From the NCBI GenBank assembly GCA_023301725.1, contig JALZUD010000012.1, positions 1 to 64,000 of the forward strand: a DNA stretch of 64,000 bases, in the 5' to 3' direction. The DNA is from Granulosicoccus sp. (lineage in GTDB: Bacteria; Pseudomonadota; Gammaproteobacteria; Granulosicoccales; Granulosicoccaceae). A program made the translations under genes and the position numbers. Shown here piece by piece: positions 54,756 to 62,368 of the stretch (its first letter is position 1; every line of letters starts with the position of its first letter). The notes under the pieces are model-generated. The model ran no database searches. It saw nothing but the letters and a program-made list of their open reading frames with translations, and was not told where the DNA came from.

Positions 54756-55124
54756 CTAAAGCTCAGGCTCCGCAGCTTCAATAGCCTTGATTTCATCTTC
54801 TTCTACGGTGCCGTATTCTTCGTATATGCGAATAATGAGCGCAAGCGCAACCGCGCTGGTGGCCACGCCAACGACAATAGCGGTAAGGATTAGCACGTGC
54901 GGCACAGGGTTCGAATATACCGGTTGCTCTCCTTCCATCAAAATCGGCGCGGTGCCACCGGCAACCTTACCCATGGTGATGTAGAGATAAAAAATCGATG
55001 TTTGAAACAAACCCAGTCCGATGATTTTCTTAGTCAGGTTGTAACGAGCAATCATGATGTACAAACCCGCCATCATGAGTACCACGACAATCCAGTAACT
55101 GTACAGCCCAGCAATTTTTTCCAT
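54756..55124 (-). CDS. mnhC: Na+/H+ antiporter subunit C (MnhC/MrpC, NuoK-like)
   Basis: 122 residues, three helices. The order YSYWIVVVLMMAGLYIMIAR, KIIGLGLFQTSIFYLYITMG and PVPHVLILTAIVVGVATSAV, with RIYEEYGTVEEDEIKAIEA at the end, matches MnhC/NuoK. Confidence 0.94.
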   Translation of the reverse strand: MEKIAGLYSYWIVVVLMMAGLYIMIARYNLTKKIIGLGLFQTSIFYLYITMGKVAGGTAPILMEGEQPVYSNPVPHVLILTAIVVGVATSAVALALIIRIYEEYGTVEEDEIKAIEAAEPEL

Positions 55125-56188
55125 TACAAAGACCGCTTGCTAGCAAAGTTATAGAACAAACTGATCATCACACCAGTCACCGTGATGCCCACTCCCAGTT
55201 CTACTGTAAAAATTCCCCAGTGCTGGCCGTGCAGTGCATCGTGCGCAAGCACGTTGTAATCGAGCAAGTTACCTCCCAGCAGCATAGTCACCACGCCAGT
55301 ACCACAATACAACAGGAGCCCGAAACACATCATGATTCTCAATGCTGAAGGTGGCATGATCGAGCGGGTTTTCTGCAAACCAAAAATAAGCCCATACAAA
55401 ATGAACCCTGAAGCAAATATCACCCCAGCCTGAAAACCACCACCCGGCCCATAGTCACCGTGAAATTGAACATACAGGCCGAACATTAATATAAAGGGGA
55501 TTACAAGCTTGGTTACTACCTGTAAAACACGGTGGCGCTGCCTCGGGTAGCGTTTCATTTGAGGCGTTTGCAAAGCTGAATTGACATCCACCAATGTTTC
55601 AGCCGCTACCTGTACGGATTTATCGCCTGGAGCCTCTACTGACGCATCATCTCCGGGGCGCCGTCGTCTTAAGCCAAGCACACTCAGCACTGCAATTCCC
55701 GCTGCAAATACCACCATGGTTTCGCCTAAAGTGTCGTAGCCTCTGTAACTAGCCAACACCGATGTGACGATATTAGGTGGGCCTACTTCGCTACCCGATT
55801 GCTCCAGAAAACGAACTGCCAATCCAGGATTGGTTTGGGCCGCGGACGTTGCACTGCCATAATAAGGCATGTCGAGCGTACCGTAGATGAGTAGCCCGCC
55901 TGCGGCGATGGCTAAGAACAACGCCATCCAACTGTGATTGGGACGTGGCTTTTGATCGTGTCTTGTGAAAGATAGTGCGCCCAGAAACAGGATAGTTGAA
56001 ATTCCAGAACCTACAGCCGCTTCTGTGAAGGCTACATCCACTGCATCCATAACCACAAATGCCCCAGCTGCAATGAGGCTATAGACCCCTAATAAAATGA
56101 CAGCGGCCAGCAAGTCACGCAGCATAATGATGCCAATTGCCGTGACAGCCAGAAATGTCAACAGCACATTAGCTACGATAGCTTCCAT
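55124..56188 (-). CDS. mnhB: Fused MbhD/E-like (DUF4040) and MnhB antiporter subunit
   Basis: 354 residues. N-terminal part (about 1-75) resembles MbhD/DUF4040 (LRDLLAAVILLGVYSLIAAG; VDVAFTEAAVGSGISTILFL), a middle part with SYRGYDTLGETMVVFAAGIA resembles MbhE or the MrpA C-terminus, and residues 220-354 are MnhB (FHGDYGPGGGFQAGVIFASG). Usual Mrp systems put the first two parts at the end of the large MrpA. So MrpA has been split and part of it fused to MnhB. Confidence 0.88.
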   Translation of the reverse strand: MEAIVANVLLTFLAVTAIGIIMLRDLLAAVILLGVYSLIAAGAFVVMDAVDVAFTEAAVGSGISTILFLGALSFTRHDQKPRPNHSWMALFLAIAAGGLLIYGTLDMPYYGSATSAAQTNPGLAVRFLEQSGSEVGPPNIVTSVLASYRGYDTLGETMVVFAAGIAVLSVLGLRRRRPGDDASVEAPGDKSVQVAAETLVDVNSALQTPQMKRYPRQRHRVLQVVTKLVIPFILMFGLYVQFHGDYGPGGGFQAGVIFASGFILYGLIFGLQKTRSIMPPSALRIMMCFGLLLYCGTGVVTMLLGGNLLDYNVLAHDALHGQHWGIFTVELGVGITVTGVMISLFYNFASKRSL

Positions 56189-56646
56189 CAGGATCCACCC
56201 TCATCACGATTGCCCAAGGCTTGCATCTGCTTAGCTATACGCTCTTTATCTTGGCCATGCCGATAATCTGCAGGACGCGAACGAGCTAATAGACTTGCCT
56301 GCTCCGGATCATCGAGCAAAGGCTTACCGTCTGCATCAAGAGGCACCTGCCCACACAACAGCGCCGTTTTAGCTAACGCATGAGAGGCTGTAGGAGAGGT
56401 AAAAAGGGTAAAGAACATGATCAAACCTAGCTTTATCGCAGCCATTGAATTGTCGAACACAAACAACGCCTGAATGATCAACGCAAGTCCGATGATGAGA
56501 GTACCACCCGTATCCGTCAGACTAGCTCCGTGCAAACGCGTGTAGAGGTCTGGCATACGCACCAGTGCCACAGCACCCGATACCACGAACACACAACCCA
56601 GAATCATTAACGCCCAGCTGATGAGCAATATCAGTACGTCTAACAT
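56188..56646 (-). CDS. mnhG: Na+/H+ antiporter subunit G (MnhG/MrpG)
   Basis: 152 residues; three helices then a charged C-terminus longer than usual (PLDADGKPLLDDPEQASLLA and on). Typical blocks VVSGAVALVRMPDLYTRLHG and FTLFTSPTASHALAKTA. Start and stop share bases with neighbours, so co-translation is expected. Confidence 0.92.
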   Translation of the reverse strand: MLDVLILLISWALMILGCVFVVSGAVALVRMPDLYTRLHGASLTDTGGTLIIGLALIIQALFVFDNSMAAIKLGLIMFFTLFTSPTASHALAKTALLCGQVPLDADGKPLLDDPEQASLLARSRPADYRHGQDKERIAKQMQALGNRDEGGS

Positions 56647-56927
56647 CAGTAGTCATCCTCCTGATATTGACCACTGCCCAGATCGTCGACTTCGAAAAAC
56701 TTCAATACCGCTATAGTGCCCAGAAAATTAATCATGGCATAGACAAGCGCGATGTCTAGAAAGTCAGGTCTGCCTGTTAGAAAACCGTATACCGAAATCA
56801 GCAGAACGGTCTTAGTGCCAAACGAATTGACAGCCAGCAAGCGATCAAATTGTGTGGGGCCAACGAGGGCTCGCCAGAGGGTTAGCGCCATCGTAACCAA
56901 GAGCGCAATAGTTGCTGCAACAAACAT
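56646..56927 (-). CDS. mnhF: Na+/H+ antiporter subunit F (MnhF/MrpF)
   Basis: 93 residues from ATG 56927. The longer frame to 57140 overlaps mnhE by 200 bases and is not plausible. TLWRALVGPTQFDRLLAVNS and PDFLDIALVYAMINFLGTIA are the family's conserved segments; three helices. Confidence 0.92.
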   Translation of the reverse strand: MFVAATIALLVTMALTLWRALVGPTQFDRLLAVNSFGTKTVLLISVYGFLTGRPDFLDIALVYAMINFLGTIAVLKFFEVDDLGSGQYQEDDY

Positions 56928-56928
56928 C

Positions 56929-57432
56929 CTAGAGACTCCTGGGTTTTTTGAGTAGATAAGGTTCCACATCTCTGATCCGACTTGCCATTTCGCCAGCTTC
57001 CAGCTCAGCCAAGCTGTCCTCATGCAAGGCATGCACGAGAATATAATCCTCAGGAGTAAAGTTGATAGCCGTGGTTCCGGGTGTGAGCGTAATCGAGTTA
57101 GCGTAAATGACTCGGCCCATTTCGGTGTCAGGAGAAGCACTGATCTGCCGCAATGCCGGTTTGATATTCAGTTCACGACTCCAGACGCGACGAGTCACAT
57201 CTATATTACTTAAGACGATTTGCCACAACAGCCATGACCAATAGCCAAGAATACGCAAGAAGCTAAAATAGAGCGACTGATCACGGTGTTCAACTACTCG
57301 CATTCGATTGGATAAGACCGCCACGAGCGCAACACAAATGACGCCAATGATTAGAAACTGAGCCTTGAAGTAGCCCGAGAGCAAGAGCCAAAGACAGGCC
57401 AACGTCAATATCAGGCGAAAGGTTTGTGGCAT
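56929..57432 (-). CDS. mnhE: Na+/H+ antiporter subunit E (MnhE/MrpE)
   Basis: 167 residues from ATG 57432; a GTG at 57480 would add 16 residues. LACLWLLLSGYFKAQFLIIG, LGYWSWLLWQIVLSNIDVTR and GRVIYANSITLTPGTTAINF with LVHALHEDSL are MnhE hallmarks. First gene of the antiporter operon; its stop is one base before the mnhF start. Confidence 0.92.
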   Translation of the reverse strand: MPQTFRLILTLACLWLLLSGYFKAQFLIIGVICVALVAVLSNRMRVVEHRDQSLYFSFLRILGYWSWLLWQIVLSNIDVTRRVWSRELNIKPALRQISASPDTEMGRVIYANSITLTPGTTAINFTPEDYILVHALHEDSLAELEAGEMASRIRDVEPYLLKKPRSL

Positions 57433-57689
57433 ACGCGTAGGGCTAGTCCAGAAAACGTGAGAAATCGCGAGGCGCGTCACTATTTGCGCAGCATACTAGC
57501 ATGACACTACGGCAAAACTGATCCAAACATTACACATCAATGGGTTTCACAGGGTTGCAAACAAAGGCTATCGCCTCACAAATCCCCCTAACGTGTCTCT
57601 AAGTTCATTAACTTGTTACAGATGCCAGGGCAGCGCTCTGCTAGACTCGCCAGCGACTGAATACTAATCTGACGCTCTACTTAATACAC

Positions 57690-59201
57690 ATGAAATTTGC
57701 CCTACCAAAAATCAATACAATTTGTGCTCTGTTTTTGATGAGTATGCTGGTTGCTGGTTGCTCAAGCGACCTCCAAAACGATCCGCTTGACGATATTCAA
57801 GACGACGGCACGAGCCAAGACGACGGCACAAGCCAAGACGATGGCACAAGCCAAGACGACAGCACAGGTCAAAATGGTGATAGAGATCAAGGTGGCGAAC
57901 CCAATCAGGTTGACGTTGATAACGGCGTTACTGAAGTGCCAGATGCAGGCAACATTCCCTCAAATCAGTTCGAATTCAGCTTTGACACTACCGAATTTGC
58001 TGTGGTTGAGGGCGCTGGTGTCGTTCAGTTCCCGCTAACGATTACCAGAACTGCCGGACACCAAAACGACATTAATTTATTTGTATCCGGTGTAACAGCT
58101 ATCGACGATGAGCTTTTAGGCCGGCAATTTAGTGACAGCGTCATCAGTGTAAACGAGACACAGACGCAACTGCAGTTCTCTGTCGCCATAGGCCCTAAAC
58201 CCATTCGTGCTCACGAGCGCAATATCCAAATCAGTGGAATTGACTCAGCTGGAGAAATTTTTGCTCAGGTTCTGACCTTGCGAGTAACACCCACCAGCGC
58301 CCCGGATGTCTACCTACTTATCGGCCAGAGCAATATGGTTGGCAATAGCGAAGATGATGCAAAACAAGCGGGTCCAGGGGGCTTAGACGAGCCAGTTGAG
58401 CGCATAAAGCAGCTCAATGTAACTGGCAACGACAGTGATAATTTTCCAAATATTGCTTCTTTCACAAATCCGGATAGCCTTGTCGATACCAACAATCCTT
58501 TGACAGTTGCAGTAGATCCCTTGCACTCGGGGTTGGAGAGTGCCGGGATTAAGTCAGGAACTCGGATAGGGCTAGGCTTAGCATTTGCACAGCGCGCGTT
58601 GCTCGACACGAGCGCAGACATTTTCCTTGTACCTGCTGCCTGGTCGGATACCGGTTTTTGCAGCCGTGAAACCAACCTACTTCCGGGCAGCGGCTGGAAC
58701 GCAGCGCCTCAGACGAATGCAGCATTTAGTGGCACTTTATTGCACGATCGAGCTATTGCTAGAGCGAGTCTGACATTGGAACAAACAGGAGGAATCCTGC
58801 GCGGTATTCTCTGGCACCAAGGTGAGGCTGACTCAGACAATCAGATCTGCGCCTCGGCCTACGCACAGAATCTATTAGACATGGTTCGCTCAATGCGCAG
58901 CAATATCGCAGAAGATGCTAGAGGAGCTGCAGCTCGAGGCCCCGATGCCGATATCCCTTTTATCGTTGGCACCATGTCGATGGGTGGCGGACAAGTCCCA
59001 TTTTCAGCATCCAAATTGCTGGTGGACGCCGCACATCGCACCGTGGGTGAGCAAATTAATCATGCAAATCACGTAAATGCCGACGATCTTATTCCGCCTG
59101 TTTATCCTTGTGGGGCCGGTTCTTGCATTCACTACGGTTCTGTAGCGTTACGTGAGATGGGCGTCCGCTATTACGAGGCACTTATTTCAACATTACCCTG
59201 A
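57690..59201 (+). CDS. Acetylesterase lipoprotein (SASA/SGNH domain), copy 1
   Basis: 503 residues. Lipoprotein signal MLVAGC with lipobox LVAGC (Cys about 24), then an acidic repeat linker, then an about 120-residue beta domain (EFSFDTTEFAVVEGAGVVQF), then the esterase domain from about 205. Catalytic pieces: GQSNMVGNSE with the Ser, GILWHQGEADS, and the late CIHYGS with the His. SASA/CE6 relatives remove acetyl groups from sialic acid or xylan. It stands next to a paralogue and should act outside the cell, with the GH10 xylanase a natural partner. Confidence 0.88.
   Translation: MKFALPKINTICALFLMSMLVAGCSSDLQNDPLDDIQDDGTSQDDGTSQDDGTSQDDSTGQNGDRDQGGEPNQVDVDNGVTEVPDAGNIPSNQFEFSFDTTEFAVVEGAGVVQFPLTITRTAGHQNDINLFVSGVTAIDDELLGRQFSDSVISVNETQTQLQFSVAIGPKPIRAHERNIQISGIDSAGEIFAQVLTLRVTPTSAPDVYLLIGQSNMVGNSEDDAKQAGPGGLDEPVERIKQLNVTGNDSDNFPNIASFTNPDSLVDTNNPLTVAVDPLHSGLESAGIKSGTRIGLGLAFAQRALLDTSADIFLVPAAWSDTGFCSRETNLLPGSGWNAAPQTNAAFSGTLLHDRAIARASLTLEQTGGILRGILWHQGEADSDNQICASAYAQNLLDMVRSMRSNIAEDARGAAARGPDADIPFIVGTMSMGGGQVPFSASKLLVDAAHRTVGEQINHANHVNADDLIPPVYPCGAGSCIHYGSVALREMGVRYYEALISTLP
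57801..57872 (+). repeat. 18-bp tandem repeat coding an acidic linker
   Basis: Four copies of GACGACGGCACAAGCCAA-like units (57801, 57819, 57837 and 57855), the fourth diverged, encode DDGTSQ x3 then DDSTGQ. A flexible linker between the lipid anchor and the folded part; repeats of this kind vary in copy number by slippage without losing frame. Confidence 0.95.
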
Positions 59202-59240
59202 CGCGACTACACAGGGTTTGAAGGGGTTTTTAAACTGAAA

Positions 59241-60791
59241 ATGCACTGTAAAGCGGACCACTTCTCATCTCGGTTTTTCAACTCGCCAACCGCTTCACTC
59301 AAAGCAATTGGCAAGGCCGTTAATCTTGCGGCACTGTTAATTGGACGAACAAATCAAGTGACTCGAACATCTTCCAAGCCTCGAATCTGTAAAACGCTTG
59401 CCACCAAATTTACTCTAGCACTAGTTGTGACCACGCTTGCTGCGTGTGGTGGTGGCTCCGGCGAATCAGGTGCCACTGGCGGCACCGATAGCACAGGCGG
59501 CACTGTGAATACCACTCCGCCCAATACCTCAGGTTTCGATCCTACAGGTGATTTCGAAATACGTTCTATAGGCGCTGGGCTAGTGCTTTTAGAAGGCAAT
59601 CAAGATGGCCTGCGGATACCTCTCAGCCTAGATCGACAAAACGGGCACAACAATCCCGTCACTCTGGATATCGTGGGAGAGAGCGACGCTGATGTGGCTT
59701 TTGTCACCAGCAGCTTTTCGCGACTGCAACTTACGCCAAATGAGGACAGCAGCGAGGCGATACTTAAACTTGCCATCAGTGACCTTCCCATATCGTCACA
59801 ACAACGCGACTTCATCATCATCGCAACTGACGGCACCGATACAGACCGCATTGCCATCAGCGTAGCCGTTCAACCAACAACAGCACCTGATGTCTACCTG
59901 CTAGCGGGTCAAAGCAACATGGTCGGTTTTAGCGGCGACGGCACTCGTGAGTCCTTTGTAGGTGGTGCTGACGAGCCTAATCCCCGGATTAGGCAACTCA
60001 ATGTTACAGAGAACAGAGATGACGACTTCGTATTGGACACAGATTTCACATCTGAGGATAACATTGCCGAAACTCCAACTATTCTGCAAGCGCTTGATCC
60101 TCTGCACTTACCGTTTGATGAGTTTACAGAAGGTGGCAAGTCTCAGGACTACATCGGTCTAGGTTTAAGTTTTGCCAGAAGCGCCCTTTTAAATACTTCC
60201 GCTGACATCGTACTTGTACCAGCCGCCTGGGCAGGATCATCTTTTTGTGACAACAGCAACGGCCCGAACGGTAACTGGGTGTCATCGCCATCTGATAATC
60301 CGGATTTGGGCAACACACTGATGTTTGACCGAGCTGTCGCCCGAAGTAATTTAGCGATACGAGAATCTGGCGGTGTACTTCGCGGCATTCTATGGCATCA
60401 GGGAGAGTCAGATGCTAACGAGCGCTGCGCCCCTGTGTACGCTGAGAACATGGTCAACCTGGTCGATCAATTCAGGGCACAACTTGACTATGTTGGTAAC
60501 GATTCCCTGAATCGCATTGCCGACACCAATATCCCTTTTGTTGTGGGCACCATGTCTCGAGGCGCGGACGAGCGCGAAGATCTCAGCACCTTTTTACCCT
60601 CCAAACAGATGATCGACGATGCGCACTTCAACTTTCCCAATACGGTAGAGCATGGCGCAGTGTCTGATCATAGTGACCTTGTACCACCTCAATATCCATG
60701 TGGAAATACCTCGTGCATACATTTTGGCCCTGGGGCCTTAAGAACGGCGGGTGATCGTTACTATCAAGCTCTCTTACGTGCGATTCAGTAA
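59241..60791 (+). CDS. Acetylesterase lipoprotein (SASA/SGNH domain), copy 2
   Basis: 516 residues as read from ATG 59241. The lipobox LAAC in ALVVTTLAACGGGSG is about 66 residues in, unusually late, so the true start is probably downstream, for example GTG 59358. A Gly/Thr/Ser linker, the same beta domain and then the esterase: GQSNMVGFSG, GILWHQGESDA, CIHFGPGALR. About the same layout as the preceding gene, so a tandem duplication that has diverged. Followed by a strong terminator. Confidence 0.87.
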   Translation: MHCKADHFSSRFFNSPTASLKAIGKAVNLAALLIGRTNQVTRTSSKPRICKTLATKFTLALVVTTLAACGGGSGESGATGGTDSTGGTVNTTPPNTSGFDPTGDFEIRSIGAGLVLLEGNQDGLRIPLSLDRQNGHNNPVTLDIVGESDADVAFVTSSFSRLQLTPNEDSSEAILKLAISDLPISSQQRDFIIIATDGTDTDRIAISVAVQPTTAPDVYLLAGQSNMVGFSGDGTRESFVGGADEPNPRIRQLNVTENRDDDFVLDTDFTSEDNIAETPTILQALDPLHLPFDEFTEGGKSQDYIGLGLSFARSALLNTSADIVLVPAAWAGSSFCDNSNGPNGNWVSSPSDNPDLGNTLMFDRAVARSNLAIRESGGVLRGILWHQGESDANERCAPVYAENMVNLVDQFRAQLDYVGNDSLNRIADTNIPFVVGTMSRGADEREDLSTFLPSKQMIDDAHFNFPNTVEHGAVSDHSDLVPPQYPCGNTSCIHFGPGALRTAGDRYYQALLRAIQ

Positions 60792-60808
60792 ATAGCAGTT
60801 GGGCATGT

Positions 60809-60855
60809 CAAAGGGGGCAGCGAGTCAGGCATCCGCGCCTTAACGCCCCCCTTTG
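60809..60855 (+). terminator. Terminator after the esterase pair
   Basis: CAAAGGGGGC (60809-60818) pairs with GCCCCCCTTTG (60845-60855), one bulged C, loop 26 bases. The G/C-rich stem lies 18 bases after the stop codon and is followed by TTATTT. Confidence 0.75.
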
Positions 60856-60976
60856 GCAGTTATTTACGTCGGCCAGCCAGATAGATTCAACATCTATGCA
60901 AACTCTAAGCAGTATTGCAGGCATCTAGCAACTATAATCACCTTCAGATTCTGATTGTTTGTGCCGATACATAAGA

Positions 60977-61993
60977 ATGAGACTGCATGCATTGCAATAC
61001 CTGCGAGCCTTCGCTGCGCTTGCCGTGGTTTATAGCCACTCCGCCTCGCAGGTGCAAGGTTACGAAGTATTCCTGAGAGAAACAGGCAGCTTTGGTGTGG
61101 ACATATTCTTTGTCCTCTCTGGCTTTATCATGATCTACATCGCCAAGCCAGACGATACGCCACACGCTTTCTTCGCTAATCGTGTCAGACGCGTGATACC
61201 CCTTTACTGGTTCTTTACAGGCCTGATGGCCGCCATTTTGTTCTTCATGCCATCAATCTTTAAAGCGACTACGTTCAGCATGGACTCTCTACTGAAGAGT
61301 CTCGCTTTCATACCTCACTGGAGCGTTGCACACGCCCACAATGTATGGCCGTTGGTAGCGCCTGGCTGGTCACTGGTGTTCGAAATGTACTTCTACCTCG
61401 TGTTCGCTATCTCTCTTTTCTTCTCGGCCCGCTACCGCATTGCATTTATCAGCGCCATCATAAGTATAGTTTTCGTGATTGCCAGCTACTTTAATGATGG
61501 TGAATCCGCCCTCGCCCAATTTTTCGCTTTAAGCATTGTTTTCGAATTTATATTGGGTATGTTGTTAGCTGTAGCGTGGAAACGAGGGTTTCGGTTACCA
61601 TCATCCACCAGCTGGTACTTACTGGTGTTTGCCTTGTGTCTTCTGCTACTTGACATGCCCGTTGCCAGAATTTTCAAGTACGGCATGGCTTCCTTTTGCA
61701 TCGTCATGGCTTGCCTGTTTGTTCGTGTCAAGCACTACGATTGGGCTGTACTGTTGGGGGATGCCTCTTATGCGCTCTACCTCAGCCACATATTCACTTT
61801 AGGAATCTTGCGCAAAGTACTTCCACCACTACTAGGTGAAGGCATGCTGGCAGCTTATTTGTTTGTCATCATATCGTTGGTTGTTTGTACGCTGGTCAGC
61901 ATCCCGATTCACTACTTGGTCGACAACTGGTTGCTCAGAAAAGAGCGTCTCAATTTTATGAAAGGCAGAACACACGCCTCTAGTGAAGCTTGA
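60977..61993 (+). CDS. Acyltransferase family 3 (OafA/YrhL type) membrane protein
   Basis: 338 residues from ATG 60977. About ten helices. Opening LHALQYLRAFAALAVVYSHS has the catalytic His; GSFGVDIFFVLSGFIMIY, FFANRVRRVIPLYWF and YALYLSHIFTLGIL follow the family order. It would transfer acetyl or other acyl groups to exported polysaccharide or lipopolysaccharide. No attached SGNH domain. Confidence 0.9.
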   Translation: MRLHALQYLRAFAALAVVYSHSASQVQGYEVFLRETGSFGVDIFFVLSGFIMIYIAKPDDTPHAFFANRVRRVIPLYWFFTGLMAAILFFMPSIFKATTFSMDSLLKSLAFIPHWSVAHAHNVWPLVAPGWSLVFEMYFYLVFAISLFFSARYRIAFISAIISIVFVIASYFNDGESALAQFFALSIVFEFILGMLLAVAWKRGFRLPSSTSWYLLVFALCLLLLDMPVARIFKYGMASFCIVMACLFVRVKHYDWAVLLGDASYALYLSHIFTLGILRKVLPPLLGEGMLAAYLFVIISLVVCTLVSIPIHYLVDNWLLRKERLNFMKGRTHASSEA

Positions 61994-62038
61994 CCTGGTT
62001 CACAGGCGTTAACGCTATCCTTGTGTACGCTAACTCTC

Positions 62039-62338
62039 ATGAGTAACGACAACAACGCACAAGACTTTGCACGTCTATTCGACCTGCCAGACAATCATTC
62101 CCTCACGATGAGCGACGTTAATCGCGTGGAGAAAAATCGAATGATTTACGAGACGCGGTGGTTAGATGAACACGATCACAACAACAACCTTATAGCCCGA
62201 TTTCGTACCTGGACCAACCGCTCTCTTCAGCCACCGTACCGACGACAAACCGGTTGGGAGCAATATTCTTTATCAGGCGACCTGCTGGATCGTGAAATTC
62301 GATATTCAAAGCGAGACACTATGGATTTCGTGCATTAG
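62039..62338 (+). CDS. Hypothetical protein (99 residues)
   Basis: Not recognised. Soluble, charged and rich in aromatic residues: MIYETRWLDEHDHNNNLIAR and FRTWTNRSLQPPYRRQTGWE then YSLSGDLLDREIRYSKRD. This looks like a short all-beta protein in which W/Y-rich strands repeat. ATG 62039 preferred to a start 18 bases upstream. Convergent with recQ. Confidence 0.6.
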   Translation: MSNDNNAQDFARLFDLPDNHSLTMSDVNRVEKNRMIYETRWLDEHDHNNNLIARFRTWTNRSLQPPYRRQTGWEQYSLSGDLLDREIRYSKRDTMDFVH

Positions 62339-62368
62339 ACGCACGCGCCCATAGGCATCTTAACGCTG

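Noticed and set aside
56927..57140. Long mnhF start giving a 71-residue N-terminal extension
   Set aside because: It would overlap mnhE by about 200 bases and the extension has no relation to MnhF.
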